A stretch of DNA of 64,000 bases from Hyphococcus lacteus (GTDB lineage: Bacteria > Pseudomonadota > Alphaproteobacteria > Caulobacterales > Parvularculaceae): NCBI RefSeq assembly GCF_041058985.1, contig NZ_JBEHZE010000001.1:2046001-2110000 (forward strand), written 5' to 3'. The first letter of the stretch is position 1, and every line of letters begins with the position of its first letter. The notes under the pieces were generated by a model. The model did not search any database. It saw only the letters and a list, made by a program, of their open reading frames with translations, and was not told the origin of the DNA. The position numbers and the translations under genes were made by a program. Shown piece after piece: positions 34,565 through 42,513 of the stretch.

Positions 34565-34579
34565 GTTTTGTAACAAAAC
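34565..34579. promoter_or_regulatory. Perfect 15-bp palindrome upstream of the TadG-like gene
   Basis: GTTTTGT-A-ACAAAAC has 7-base arms around one central base. It lies between the divergent sfsA and TadG-like genes, about 95 bases from the latter. It could be an operator for either. A second short hairpin, GAGGC-AGAAA-GCCTC, follows just upstream of the TadG start. Confidence 0.4.
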
Positions 34580-34673
34580 GAGCTTAAGGCGTTAACCGCA
34601 TTTTCTAATACATTTTTATCGTATTCGACCGATACCTAGAGGGAGGCAGAAAGCCTCTGGATGGGAAGAACTC

Positions 34674-36050
34674 TTGAGATCAATGTTCAGGGATAGGTCA
34701 GGCAATATCGCCATTATCAGCGCGCTCGTGCTGCCTGTGATCCTGGGTTTTGTCGGGGGCGCGATCGATTTCTATCGGTGGCACAGCGAGCGCGGAAACC
34801 TGAAAGAACTTGCCGATACCTTAGCCACGCGGGGCGCACGTGAATTTCTGTTGGCGAATGCCACCGGGTCACAAGTGAAAGCCGTTATAGATAATATTAT
34901 CGATAACGGATTTGCCGAGGAATATGGCTTTGACAACGTAAAATCAGACGTTTCGATCAACGCTGATGCCGGGCAGGTGAGTGTTCGTCTTGTGGTGCCG
35001 CCTTCAGATGGTTTGATCTTGACGAACTTCATGCCATTCATGGCTGATATCGACATCACGTCCGTTGCGGTTGCGCTTGGCGGTATGAACGTTTGTATCG
35101 TTGCGCTTGAGAAAGCTGACCCCGGTGCTGTTTCTATTCAGGTCAATTCAAAACTAATCGCTGATGAATGTTCACTGATGTCAAATTCGACATCGACACA
35201 GGGCGTTATCGCAACAGGACTTTCGGATGTTGAGGCTGGCCTGATCTGCTCTGCCGGTGGGGCATTTGGCGGATCACAGAATTTTAACCCTACACCGACC
35301 CTGGATTGTCCTGTCTATGATGACCCATTGTCCGAACGCGTAGCACCCGCAGTTGGTCCGTGCACACATTATGATGCAGCCTACGGGGATCGTATCGGCG
35401 AGATTGCGACGGCTGCGGCAGCAGCAGCGGTGACCGGCGTGACTGAAACGCTCGACGATTTAACCGGAGGACTTACGGGTGGCCTCACGGGCGGTTTGGT
35501 CGAAGGCGTCGTGGGAAGTATAACTAAAAAATATTATTTAACCCCGGGGGTTTATTGCGGCGGTCTTGCGACCGGGCAATTCGCCGATGTGAATCTCGCG
35601 CCGGGCACATACATCATCAAAGATGGGCCGTTGCTTGTTGGGCTTGGCGGTAAGTTCCACGGAGAAAACGTGTCGTTCTATATGGAAGGGGACGATTCAA
35701 CGTTCTATTTCGGACCAGAAGCAATCATAGAGCTAACGGCGCAAAAAGCGGGTCCGCTTGCGGGTATTTTGTTTTTTGAAGATCGTAACGCGCCCGCCGG
35801 AAGACTTCATAATATCATGAGTGATGACGCACGAACATTGCTTGGTACGTTCTATCTCCCGCGCGGTACATTAAACGTCGCCTCGCTTTTGCCGGTTGCT
35901 GACCGATCTGCCTATACAGCGATTGTCGCGCGTAAAATGCAAATGACAGGCAGCCCAACCCTCGTTCTCAATGTAGATTATAATGCGACAGATGTTCCTG
36001 TACCCCAAGGTATCGGTCCAGTGGGCGGTACGACCTATCTGCGTGAATAA
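34674..36050 (+). CDS. TadE/TadG-like pilus-assembly family protein
   Basis: A 458-residue protein. It starts with the TadE-like segment FRDRSGNIAIISALVLPVIL, continuing GFVGGAIDFYRW, in which one membrane helix anchors a large periplasmic part. No vWA MIDAS motif is evident. The middle contains an Ala run and a glycine-rich repeat GGLTGGLTGGLVEG. The C-terminal third is rich in beta strands (APGTYIIKDGPLLVGLGG, GPEAIIELTA). No tad/cpa pilus genes are adjacent, so it may be an orphan minor pseudopilin-like or surface protein. A TTG at 34674 (GGAAGA 5 bases upstream) or the ATG at 34683 could be the start. Confidence 0.78.
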   Translation: MRSMFRDRSGNIAIISALVLPVILGFVGGAIDFYRWHSERGNLKELADTLATRGAREFLLANATGSQVKAVIDNIIDNGFAEEYGFDNVKSDVSINADAGQVSVRLVVPPSDGLILTNFMPFMADIDITSVAVALGGMNVCIVALEKADPGAVSIQVNSKLIADECSLMSNSTSTQGVIATGLSDVEAGLICSAGGAFGGSQNFNPTPTLDCPVYDDPLSERVAPAVGPCTHYDAAYGDRIGEIATAAAAAAVTGVTETLDDLTGGLTGGLTGGLVEGVVGSITKKYYLTPGVYCGGLATGQFADVNLAPGTYIIKDGPLLVGLGGKFHGENVSFYMEGDDSTFYFGPEAIIELTAQKAGPLAGILFFEDRNAPAGRLHNIMSDDARTLLGTFYLPRGTLNVASLLPVADRSAYTAIVARKMQMTGSPTLVLNVDYNATDVPVPQGIGPVGGTTYLRE

Positions 36051-36251
36051 TTTAGGTTGTGCGGCGCGGGTCTTATGCCCGTTTGCGACGATTTCTTCCA
36101 CGAATCCCGCTATTGGTGAATAGATATCCCCCGTCACTCAAAACGGGCTAGTGTGTTATCCAAAATTATTTGCACCCTCAGCTCGAACTCTACATAAGCA
36201 TTGAGTAAGACCGCGAAAATATTGCGGCGAACGGGAAACGGCGAGATTGTT

Positions 36252-37025
36252 ATGACGAAACAGAAAACGGCAGCCATTCTTGCGATTGGCGACGAACTTT
36301 TGTCAGGCCGGACCCAAGATGCGAATATGCACTATCTCGCCGGATGGCTGACAGAGCGCGGGGTCGCCCTAAAAGAAGCGCGGTTCGTCACCGACGACAT
36401 GGACGATATCGGTGCGGCGCTAAACGCCCTGCGGGGGCGTTATGATTATGTGTTCACATCAGGCGGTATCGGCCCAACCCACGACGACATTACAGTCGAT
36501 GCAATCGCCAAAGCATTTGGTGTCCCGGTGATTATTCATCCAACCGCGCGCAAGATGATTGAGAAGTTTTATACGGCCCAAGGTAAAGAGGTGACCGAAG
36601 CGCGTATGCGTATGGCGCGCACACCAGAAGGCGCAAAGTTAATCGTGAACAAACTTTCTGGCGCGCCCGGTGTTTGTATCGACAATGTTTTTGTCATGGC
36701 CGGCGTGCCCGGCATTTTCCGGGTAATGGTGAATGCGGTCGAGGACGAGATCGAGCGTGGCGAGGTCATTCATTCGCGTGCGGCGACGGCCTATTGCTTG
36801 CCCGAGTCCGTGATCTCTGATCCGTTGCGCGATATACAAACGGCGCTCAAGGGTGTGTCCATCGGAAGCTATCCGATTGATGGCGATGACAAGGGCGTCA
36901 CCGTCGTTGCGCGATCAGCCGACGCGACATTGGCGGAAAAGGCGATTGATGCCGTTGCTGCTGCAATGCGGGCCAAAGGGTTTGAGCCGGAAATGGAAGA
37001 CCGTAAAGAAAGCGAAAAAAAGTAA
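36252..37025 (+). CDS. CinA N-terminal-type (MoCF-like) protein
   Basis: A 257-residue protein with the molybdopterin-binding MoaB/Mog-like fold: AAILAIGDELLSGRTQDAN, then FTSGGIGPTHDDITVDAIAKAFG. This is the N-terminal half of CinA (COG1058), which in full-length proteins acts as an ADP-ribose pyrophosphatase. The amidohydrolase half is encoded separately at 0.35-0.85 kb. The ATG at 36252 gives the normal family start; the frame's earlier start at 36201 is not needed. sdaA follows directly after the stop (TAAATG). Confidence 0.88.
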   Translation: MTKQKTAAILAIGDELLSGRTQDANMHYLAGWLTERGVALKEARFVTDDMDDIGAALNALRGRYDYVFTSGGIGPTHDDITVDAIAKAFGVPVIIHPTARKMIEKFYTAQGKEVTEARMRMARTPEGAKLIVNKLSGAPGVCIDNVFVMAGVPGIFRVMVNAVEDEIERGEVIHSRAATAYCLPESVISDPLRDIQTALKGVSIGSYPIDGDDKGVTVVARSADATLAEKAIDAVAAAMRAKGFEPEMEDRKESEKK

Positions 37026-38405
37026 ATGCTCAGTGTTTTTGACATTTTCAAAATCGGCATTGGTCCGTCATCATCACATACGGTCGGGCCAATGCGTATC
37101 GCCCGGCGTTTTCTCGAAGAAGCCAATAATCATGGTGCGCTGGATAAGACCGTTCGCGTGCGCATAGATCTTCACGGGTCACTGGCCTTAACCGGCGTCG
37201 GGCATGGAACCGACAAAGCCGCGATTTTAGGGCTTATGGGGTTTTCGCCGGAAACCACTGACCCGGACGAGGCCGAAGCCGCTTTTCAAAACTCAAAAAC
37301 AGCAAACAAGATTACGCTACATGGCGGTAAAACAATTTCGTTTGATGCAAAGCGCGATATAGAATTGCGCGGTGACATTACGCCAACGGTCCATCCGAAC
37401 GAGATGCACCTAACGGTGTTTGACGCGTCGGAGAAACCGCTTTTTGAACAGACTTATTACTCCGTGGGCGGTGGTTTCATCGCTAGCGAGAAACAACTCT
37501 CAACCCCCGCTGAAGACGACCTTATTGCGCGCTCGCGTGAGGGGCGGCATTTTTTTGGATCTGCGGCTGAGTTGCTTAAACTATGCAACGAGAACAACCT
37601 CTCGATTGATGAAGTAATTCTTGAGAACGAAGACGACCGGCGTGGCCGCGTAGAGACCGAAGCTATGCTTGACCAGATTTGGTTCGCCATGCGCGATTGT
37701 ATTGATCGCGGACTAAAGACCCACGGTACTTTGCCCGGTGGATTGCAAGTAAAACGACGGGCTCCGGCGCTTTTTCACAAACTCCAAGAGGCACCCCTCG
37801 CCAATGAACGAGAACAGCTCTTTGATTGGCTGAATGTCTATGCCATGGCAGTCAACGAAGAAAATGCAGCCGGTGGTCGCGTGGTGACTGCGCCAACGAA
37901 CGGGGCGGCGGGTATTGTTCCGTCTGTACTCAAACATTATTGCGCCAGTGATGGCACGATGAATCTAAAGCATATTCGCATATTCCTGCTGACTGCCGCT
38001 GGTATCGGTATTCTTTATAAACAACGGGCGTCTATTTCTGGTGCGGAGATGGGTTGTCAGGGCGAGGTCGGGGTCGCTTGCTCTATGGCGGCTGGTGGCC
38101 TTGCGGCTGTTTGGGGCGGTACGCCTGCGCAGGTGGAACACGCCGCCGAGATTGGCATGGAGCACAATCTTGGACTTACATGTGATCCTGTCGGCGGGTT
38201 AGTCCAAATTCCGTGTATCGAGCGCAATGCTATCGGCGCGGTAAAGGCCGTTAACGCGGCGCGGCTGGCATTACGCGCATCTGAGGAGCACAAAGTCTCG
38301 CTCGATCAAGTGATCGAAACCATGCGCCAGACTGGCATCGACATGTCTCGCAAATACAAAGAAACATCCGAGGGCGGATTAGCCGTAAACGTGGTTGAGT
38401 GTTGA
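37026..38405 (+). CDS. sdaA: L-serine ammonia-lyase, iron-sulfur type
   Basis: A 459-residue single-chain L-serine dehydratase. The N-terminal beta domain begins SVFDIFKIGIGPSSSHTVGP. The alpha domain has APTNGAAGIVPSVL and the cluster-binding cysteines in GVACSMAAGG, LTCDPVGG and VQIPCIERN. It deaminates L-serine to pyruvate and ammonia using a [4Fe-4S] cluster. A terminal Cys (VNVVEC) is present, as in the E. coli enzyme, where the C-terminal Cys acts as the fourth ligand in the resting enzyme. Confidence 0.95.
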   Translation: MLSVFDIFKIGIGPSSSHTVGPMRIARRFLEEANNHGALDKTVRVRIDLHGSLALTGVGHGTDKAAILGLMGFSPETTDPDEAEAAFQNSKTANKITLHGGKTISFDAKRDIELRGDITPTVHPNEMHLTVFDASEKPLFEQTYYSVGGGFIASEKQLSTPAEDDLIARSREGRHFFGSAAELLKLCNENNLSIDEVILENEDDRRGRVETEAMLDQIWFAMRDCIDRGLKTHGTLPGGLQVKRRAPALFHKLQEAPLANEREQLFDWLNVYAMAVNEENAAGGRVVTAPTNGAAGIVPSVLKHYCASDGTMNLKHIRIFLLTAAGIGILYKQRASISGAEMGCQGEVGVACSMAAGGLAAVWGGTPAQVEHAAEIGMEHNLGLTCDPVGGLVQIPCIERNAIGAVKAVNAARLALRASEEHKVSLDQVIETMRQTGIDMSRKYKETSEGGLAVNVVEC

Positions 38406-38409
38406 TTGA

Positions 38410-38556
38410 CTGACCGGACTTGATCCGAGATCCACCGGCAGGTGATTGGCCGCAAGAAAAGTGCAGAAGGCTGGATTGCGGGTCAAGCCCGCAATGACGT
38501 TTGTGGAAAGGACGGAGACTGTCACCGCCGTCATCCCGGCCTTTAGCCGGGATCCA
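38410..38556. repeat. REP/BIME-like palindromic repeats between sdaA and uvrB
   Basis: Three palindromic units lie in the 157-base gap. Unit 1 (38410-38434) is degenerate: TGACCGGACTTGATCCGAGA then TCCA. Unit 2 (38472-38499) runs from TGGATTGCGGG to CCCGCAATGACG. Unit 3 (38529-38556) runs from CGTCATCCCGGC to GCCGGGATCCA, in the opposite orientation to unit 2. The TGGAT...ATGACG ends with inverted GC-rich arms are the common intergenic repeat of many alphaproteobacteria. Placement between convergent genes suggests 3'-end stabilisation or termination. Confidence 0.8.
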
Positions 38557-38562
38557 TTGACC

Positions 38563-40929
38563 CTATCGCTTTTTCCTTTTGGTGCCGCGTGGCTTGCTAC
38601 GGATATTGCTTACTGTCCCTTCGGATTTCTTAATCCGGCCTTCTGAGGCCGCCTCGACCCGAGCCTCGACGGTGGACTGGCGAGCGAGGGGATCGTCGGC
38701 GATGGCTAGCTCAACTTCCTGAAGGCGTTTGATTTCATCACGCAGTCGCCCGGCGGTTTCAAACTCCAGGTTAGACGCTGCCTCGCGCATTTCTTTTTCA
38801 AGATGGTTCAAATGCGCTTTTAGATTGTGGCCGGGGCCATCAAATTCGGCTTGGTCTTCGGCAAAGCCTGAACGGTTTGACACGACGCGGAAGCCTTTGT
38901 CGCCAACAAAGGTTTGCCCCATGGCGGCTTTCGTGCCTTCGTCATCGCTTGTTGCGATTTCTGCGATCTTGGCTTTGGTGCTTGCCGGCGTTATGCCGTG
39001 GGCTTTGTTATGAGCGATTTGTTTTTCGCGGCGGCGGTCAGTTTCGCCCATCGCGCGTTCCATCGATCCGGTAATTTTATCGGCATAAAGAATAACCCGG
39101 CCATCCACATTTCGCGCAGCCCGTCCGATGGTTTGAATAAGCGATGTTTCTGACCGCAAGAAACCTTCCTTGTCGGCGTCGAGGATTGCTACCAGCTGAC
39201 ATTCGGGAATATCCAAGCCCTCACGCAAGAGGTTGATGCCGACCAAAACGTCAAATGCACCGAGGCGAAGATCGCGAATAATTTCGATCCGCTCAAGCGT
39301 ATCAATGTCGGAATGCATATAGCGAACACGTATGCCCTGTTCGTGCATATATTCTGTCAGGTCTTCGGACATGCGCTTGGTCAGTGTCGTGACCAATACG
39401 CGACCACCTTTTTTTGCGATGGCCTGACATTCGGCGATAACGTCGTCAACCTGATTGGCTTTCTCGCTGGTGACCGGGCGAACTTCCACGACGGGATCAA
39501 TAAGGCCCGTGGGGCGGATGACCTGTTCTGTAAATACGCCGTCGGTTTTCTCAAGCTCCCATTTACCCGGCGTGGCCGATACATGTACCGTTTGTGGCCG
39601 CATCTTCTCCCACTCTTCGAACTTAAGGGGGCGATTGTCGAGGCATGACGGTAGGCGAAACCCAAACTCGGCCAGCGTTTTTTTGCGCGCGAAGTCACCC
39701 CGGAACATCGCACCGATTTGCGATACGGTTACGTGACTCTCGTCGCAAAAAACGAGCGCGTTTTCGGGGAGGTACTCAAACAGGGTGGGTGGCGGTTCCC
39801 CGGGAAGGCGCCCGGTTAGGTAGCGTGAATAGTTTTCGATACCGGCGCAAGCGCCCGTTGCGGCCATCATCTCCAGGTCAAACTGGACACGTTGTTCAAG
39901 CCGCTGCGCTTCAAGGAGGCGGCCTTCGTCGCGCATGATCGGCAGGGTTTGGTTCAGTTCTTTTTTGATGCCGGTTATGGCCTGATTGAGGGTCGGGCGT
40001 GGTGTCACATAGTGAGAGTTCGCATAGAGCGTAACTTCTTCGAGGTCGCCTGTCTTTTTGCCGGTCAGCGGATCAAATTCGGTGATGTTTTCAATCTCAT
40101 CACCGAACATGGAAATGCGCCATGCGCGATCTTCGTAGTGAGCCGGGAAGACTTCGATTGTATCGCCGCGGGCACGAAAACACCCGCGCGCAAAGGCATT
40201 GTCATTGCGTTTATATTGAAGCGCGACTAGGTCGGTGAGTAGTTTTTTACGCTCAAGCATTTGTCCGGCTTTGAGCGAGAAGGTCATGGCCGTATATGTT
40301 TCTACGGACCCGATACCATAAATACAGGAAACTGAAGCAACGATGATTACATCATCTCGTTCTAATAAGGCGCGGGTCGCCGCATGGCGCATGCGATCAA
40401 TCTGTTCGTTGATCGTGCTTTCTTTTTCGATATAGGTATCAGTTCGCGGCACATAGGCTTCGGGTTGATAATAGTCGTAATATGAAACGAAATACTCAAC
40501 CGCGTTGTCAGGGAAAAATGCTTTGAACTCGCCATAGAGTTGGGCAGCCAGCGTTTTGTTGGGCGCGAGAATTAAGGCAGGGCGCTGGGTCGCCTCGATC
40601 ACCTTTGCCATTGTAAAGGTTTTACCGGTTCCGGTGGCCCCTAAGAGCACTTGATCCCATTCATTTTCGCGGAGGCCACGTGTCAGCTCGGGAATAGCGG
40701 TGACCTGATCACCAGCGGGTTCATAGTCGGAGACTACCCGGAGCGGTCGTGATGGTCCTCTTTTACTCGGACGTTCGGGGCGATGTGGTGTCCAATCAGC
40801 CAATGGCTGGGCTAATCGGTCGTGGTAATTAGCAACCGCTTCCGAAAAACCGTGGTTGGTTATTTCAGATTTTGGGGTTGTCGGTTGGCTTGTCGGTTTA
40901 TTCTTGGGCGCTGGCATAGATGCGAACAT
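38563..40929 (-). CDS. uvrB: UvrABC system protein B
   Basis: A 788-residue nucleotide-excision-repair helicase subunit. About 65 Pro/Ser/Thr-rich residues precede the standard start DYEPAGDQVTAIPELTRGL, an unusual N-terminal extension. Walker A is GATGTGKT at 97-104. The beta-hairpin region YYDYYQPEAYVP, the motif RGCFRARGDTIEVFPA, the DEAD-type region FCDESHV and the UvrC-binding UVR motif LEKEMREAASNLEFETA near the C-terminus are all present. It loads onto damaged DNA with UvrA and positions UvrC. The ATG at 40917 would shorten it by four residues. Confidence 0.96.
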   Translation of the reverse strand: MFASMPAPKNKPTSQPTTPKSEITNHGFSEAVANYHDRLAQPLADWTPHRPERPSKRGPSRPLRVVSDYEPAGDQVTAIPELTRGLRENEWDQVLLGATGTGKTFTMAKVIEATQRPALILAPNKTLAAQLYGEFKAFFPDNAVEYFVSYYDYYQPEAYVPRTDTYIEKESTINEQIDRMRHAATRALLERDDVIIVASVSCIYGIGSVETYTAMTFSLKAGQMLERKKLLTDLVALQYKRNDNAFARGCFRARGDTIEVFPAHYEDRAWRISMFGDEIENITEFDPLTGKKTGDLEEVTLYANSHYVTPRPTLNQAITGIKKELNQTLPIMRDEGRLLEAQRLEQRVQFDLEMMAATGACAGIENYSRYLTGRLPGEPPPTLFEYLPENALVFCDESHVTVSQIGAMFRGDFARKKTLAEFGFRLPSCLDNRPLKFEEWEKMRPQTVHVSATPGKWELEKTDGVFTEQVIRPTGLIDPVVEVRPVTSEKANQVDDVIAECQAIAKKGGRVLVTTLTKRMSEDLTEYMHEQGIRVRYMHSDIDTLERIEIIRDLRLGAFDVLVGINLLREGLDIPECQLVAILDADKEGFLRSETSLIQTIGRAARNVDGRVILYADKITGSMERAMGETDRRREKQIAHNKAHGITPASTKAKIAEIATSDDEGTKAAMGQTFVGDKGFRVVSNRSGFAEDQAEFDGPGHNLKAHLNHLEKEMREAASNLEFETAGRLRDEIKRLQEVELAIADDPLARQSTVEARVEAASEGRIKKSEGTVSNIRSKPRGTKRKKR

Positions 40930-40993
40930 AATGCGAACGGATTAAAATGGAAGGGGTGCGCGATCGCGCCGATGATAAATTGACGACCTCGCC

Positions 40994-41037
40994 AAAAAAG
41001 AGGGGCCGGGTTTTCAGCTATACCCCAAAAGCCCGGC
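40994..41037 (-). terminator. Terminator of the porin gene
   Basis: Read on the minus strand, GCCGGGCTTTT pairs with AAAACCCGGC (one bulged C) around a 12-base loop, followed after CCCTC by six T. It lies 23 bases past the porin stop and ahead of uvrB in the same direction. Confidence 0.75.
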
Positions 41038-41059
41038 TAGATTAGGTCTTCGTGAACCA

Positions 41060-41830
41060 TCAAAATGAAGCGTTGAAGCCGACGCCCCACCATATAGCGC
41101 TGCTTTTTGTCGTGCCAGCAATGGAATCGTCGATAACTGAGCCGCCTGGAATGTCAGAGCCGCCATAACGAACACCAGTATAAATAGAGCCGTTATCGCT
41201 AATTGCATATGTAACGTTAGCTGACGCAGTACCGTAGACATAATCGGTACCGCCCGTGTCGTCGACAACGTAGCCAATGTAACCACCTAAATCGAAACTC
41301 GTTTTTTCGGCAAGCTGTATTGAGTGGGATGCGTTCATCTGGAAGGTTGTCGTGTCGAAGTTAAAATCGTGGTAGACGTAAACAGACGGTGAGAGCGGAA
41401 TGGCAAATGATAAGCCGATATAGGGCTCTATCGTGTTTGCCCCTAGGCCGTCACCGTCTTCCTCATACAGATCGAAAAAACCACTCGCGAGATCGGGGAA
41501 GGTGTAATAGGTAACGCCAATATCAGCGGTAACAACACTGCTTACTGGAAAGTTGTATCCGGCGACGAGGTCTAACTCTTCTCCGCCAGGGGTAACAACT
41601 AAATCATCATCGCCAATCGGCAGGTTTAGCCACGCGTTAAGATAGAAATTGCCATAGCTTAAATTGATTGCGGGTTGAAAGCTTGTCTCCGCGAACTGAA
41701 CACCGCGGAACAGGTATCGGGATTCAAACCCGATTGTTGTTGAGGCTTGCAGTGTTTCGGCGTTGGCTGAGGTGGAGATCACCGTTGTTGCTAGTGCTGC
41801 TGTGAGAAGTCCGTTTAGGTTTCGGAACAT
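41060..41830 (-). CDS. TorF family (TIGR02001) putative outer-membrane porin
   Basis: A 256-residue outer-membrane beta-barrel candidate. The signal peptide ends at SANA before ETLQAS. Alternating-pattern strands follow (TTIGFESRYLFRGVQF, SYGNFYLNAWLNLPI, SVYVYHDFNFD), and the last residue is Phe, as in BAM substrates. The opening TIGFESRYLFRG is typical of the TIGR02001 family, often found near nitrogen-regulation genes in Proteobacteria. Here it is divergent from glnK-amtB, which suggests a role in uptake of nitrogen compounds (inference). Confidence 0.85.
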   Translation of the reverse strand: MFRNLNGLLTAALATTVISTSANAETLQASTTIGFESRYLFRGVQFAETSFQPAINLSYGNFYLNAWLNLPIGDDDLVVTPGGEELDLVAGYNFPVSSVVTADIGVTYYTFPDLASGFFDLYEEDGDGLGANTIEPYIGLSFAIPLSPSVYVYHDFNFDTTTFQMNASHSIQLAEKTSFDLGGYIGYVVDDTGGTDYVYGTASANVTYAISDNGSIYTGVRYGGSDIPGGSVIDDSIAGTTKSSAIWWGVGFNASF

Positions 41831-42157
41831 ACAGTCCTCCTTTCACCCCGCTCAGTTTTTTACAAAACGGTGTGTGCTGATGAAAAATATTTGTTTACAG
41901 ATCAACTCTGTTTGAACGCATTGCGCTGCACAATAACAAAAATGCAACAATCGCATTTTTTCGCATAAAACGCGATATATTGTTATAAATATGGAGTTAA
42001 ATAGCGAAACAAGACAATAATCGGTCAATATTGCTTAAATTGAATTCGCATACGCAGCAATTTTCTTGTTGCGCATCATTTGAAGCGTTGATAGCGTAAA
42101 GCGAATCTTCAATCGCGCATGTTGCGTATTGCTATGTGTGCTGAAGGAGGGAAGGCA
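41831..42157. other. AT-rich divergent regulatory region between the porin gene and glnK
   Basis: 327 bases, notably AT-rich compared with flanking genes. I see an imperfect inverted repeat with outer arms AACAAT (41946-41951) and ATTGTT (41979-41984), and a hairpin CGCAGCAA-TTTTC-TTGTTGCG (42053-42073) in the probable glnK leader. I found no TGGC-N8-TTGC sigma54 promoter and no GCAC-N7-GTGC NtrC site. That is consistent with the missing ntrBC genes in this window. Promoters must be present but are not recognisable to me. Confidence 0.6.
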
Positions 42158-42496
42158 ATGAAATATATAATCGCGGTCGTGAAGCCACATAAGCTTGAGG
42201 ATGTTCGAGCGGCGCTAACCGGCATTAATGTGGATGGTATGACGGTTTCCGAGGTCAAGGGATTTGGTCGCCAAAAGGGGCATAGCGAAGTTTATCGTGG
42301 TGCGGAGTATAGTGTGGACTTTGTGCCTAAGGTGAAAATCGAAATCGCCATCGAAGCAAGCCGCGTTACGGAAGTCATGGAGGCAATTTGCGGATCGGCT
42401 AAGACTGAAAGGATTGGGGACGGAAAAATTTTCGTACTCGATCTTGAAGAGGCAGTGCGGGTCCGTACGGGCGAGCATGGCGCAGCGGCACTATAG
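42158..42496 (+). CDS. glnK: Nitrogen regulatory protein P-II (GlnK)
   Basis: A 112-residue PII signal protein. The T-loop contains Tyr51 in YRGAEYSVDFVPK, the uridylylation site, and the C-terminal signature GDGKIFVLDLEEAVRVRTGE is complete. It senses 2-oxoglutarate, ATP and ADP, and typically blocks AmtB when nitrogen is plentiful. amtB follows after 17 bases, the classical glnK-amtB pair. The ATG at 42158 has a strong GGAGGGAAGG site. The longer frame from 42119 is not used. Confidence 0.95.
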   Translation: MKYIIAVVKPHKLEDVRAALTGINVDGMTVSEVKGFGRQKGHSEVYRGAEYSVDFVPKVKIEIAIEASRVTEVMEAICGSAKTERIGDGKIFVLDLEEAVRVRTGEHGAAAL

Positions 42497-42513
42497 AAAG
42501 CGCAGGAAAATTC

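Noticed and set aside
38446..38646. Plus-strand open frame between sdaA and uvrB
   Set aside because: It is made of the palindromic repeats and antisense uvrB; repeats of this kind often stay open by chance.
41014..41286. 90-codon minus-strand open frame at the end of the porin gene
   Set aside because: It overlaps the porin gene in another frame and runs through its terminator, so it is a shadow.
41831..42157. Sigma54 promoter or NtrC sites ahead of glnK
   Set aside because: No TGGC-N8-TTGC and no GCAC-N7-GTGC arrangement could be found on reading this region.
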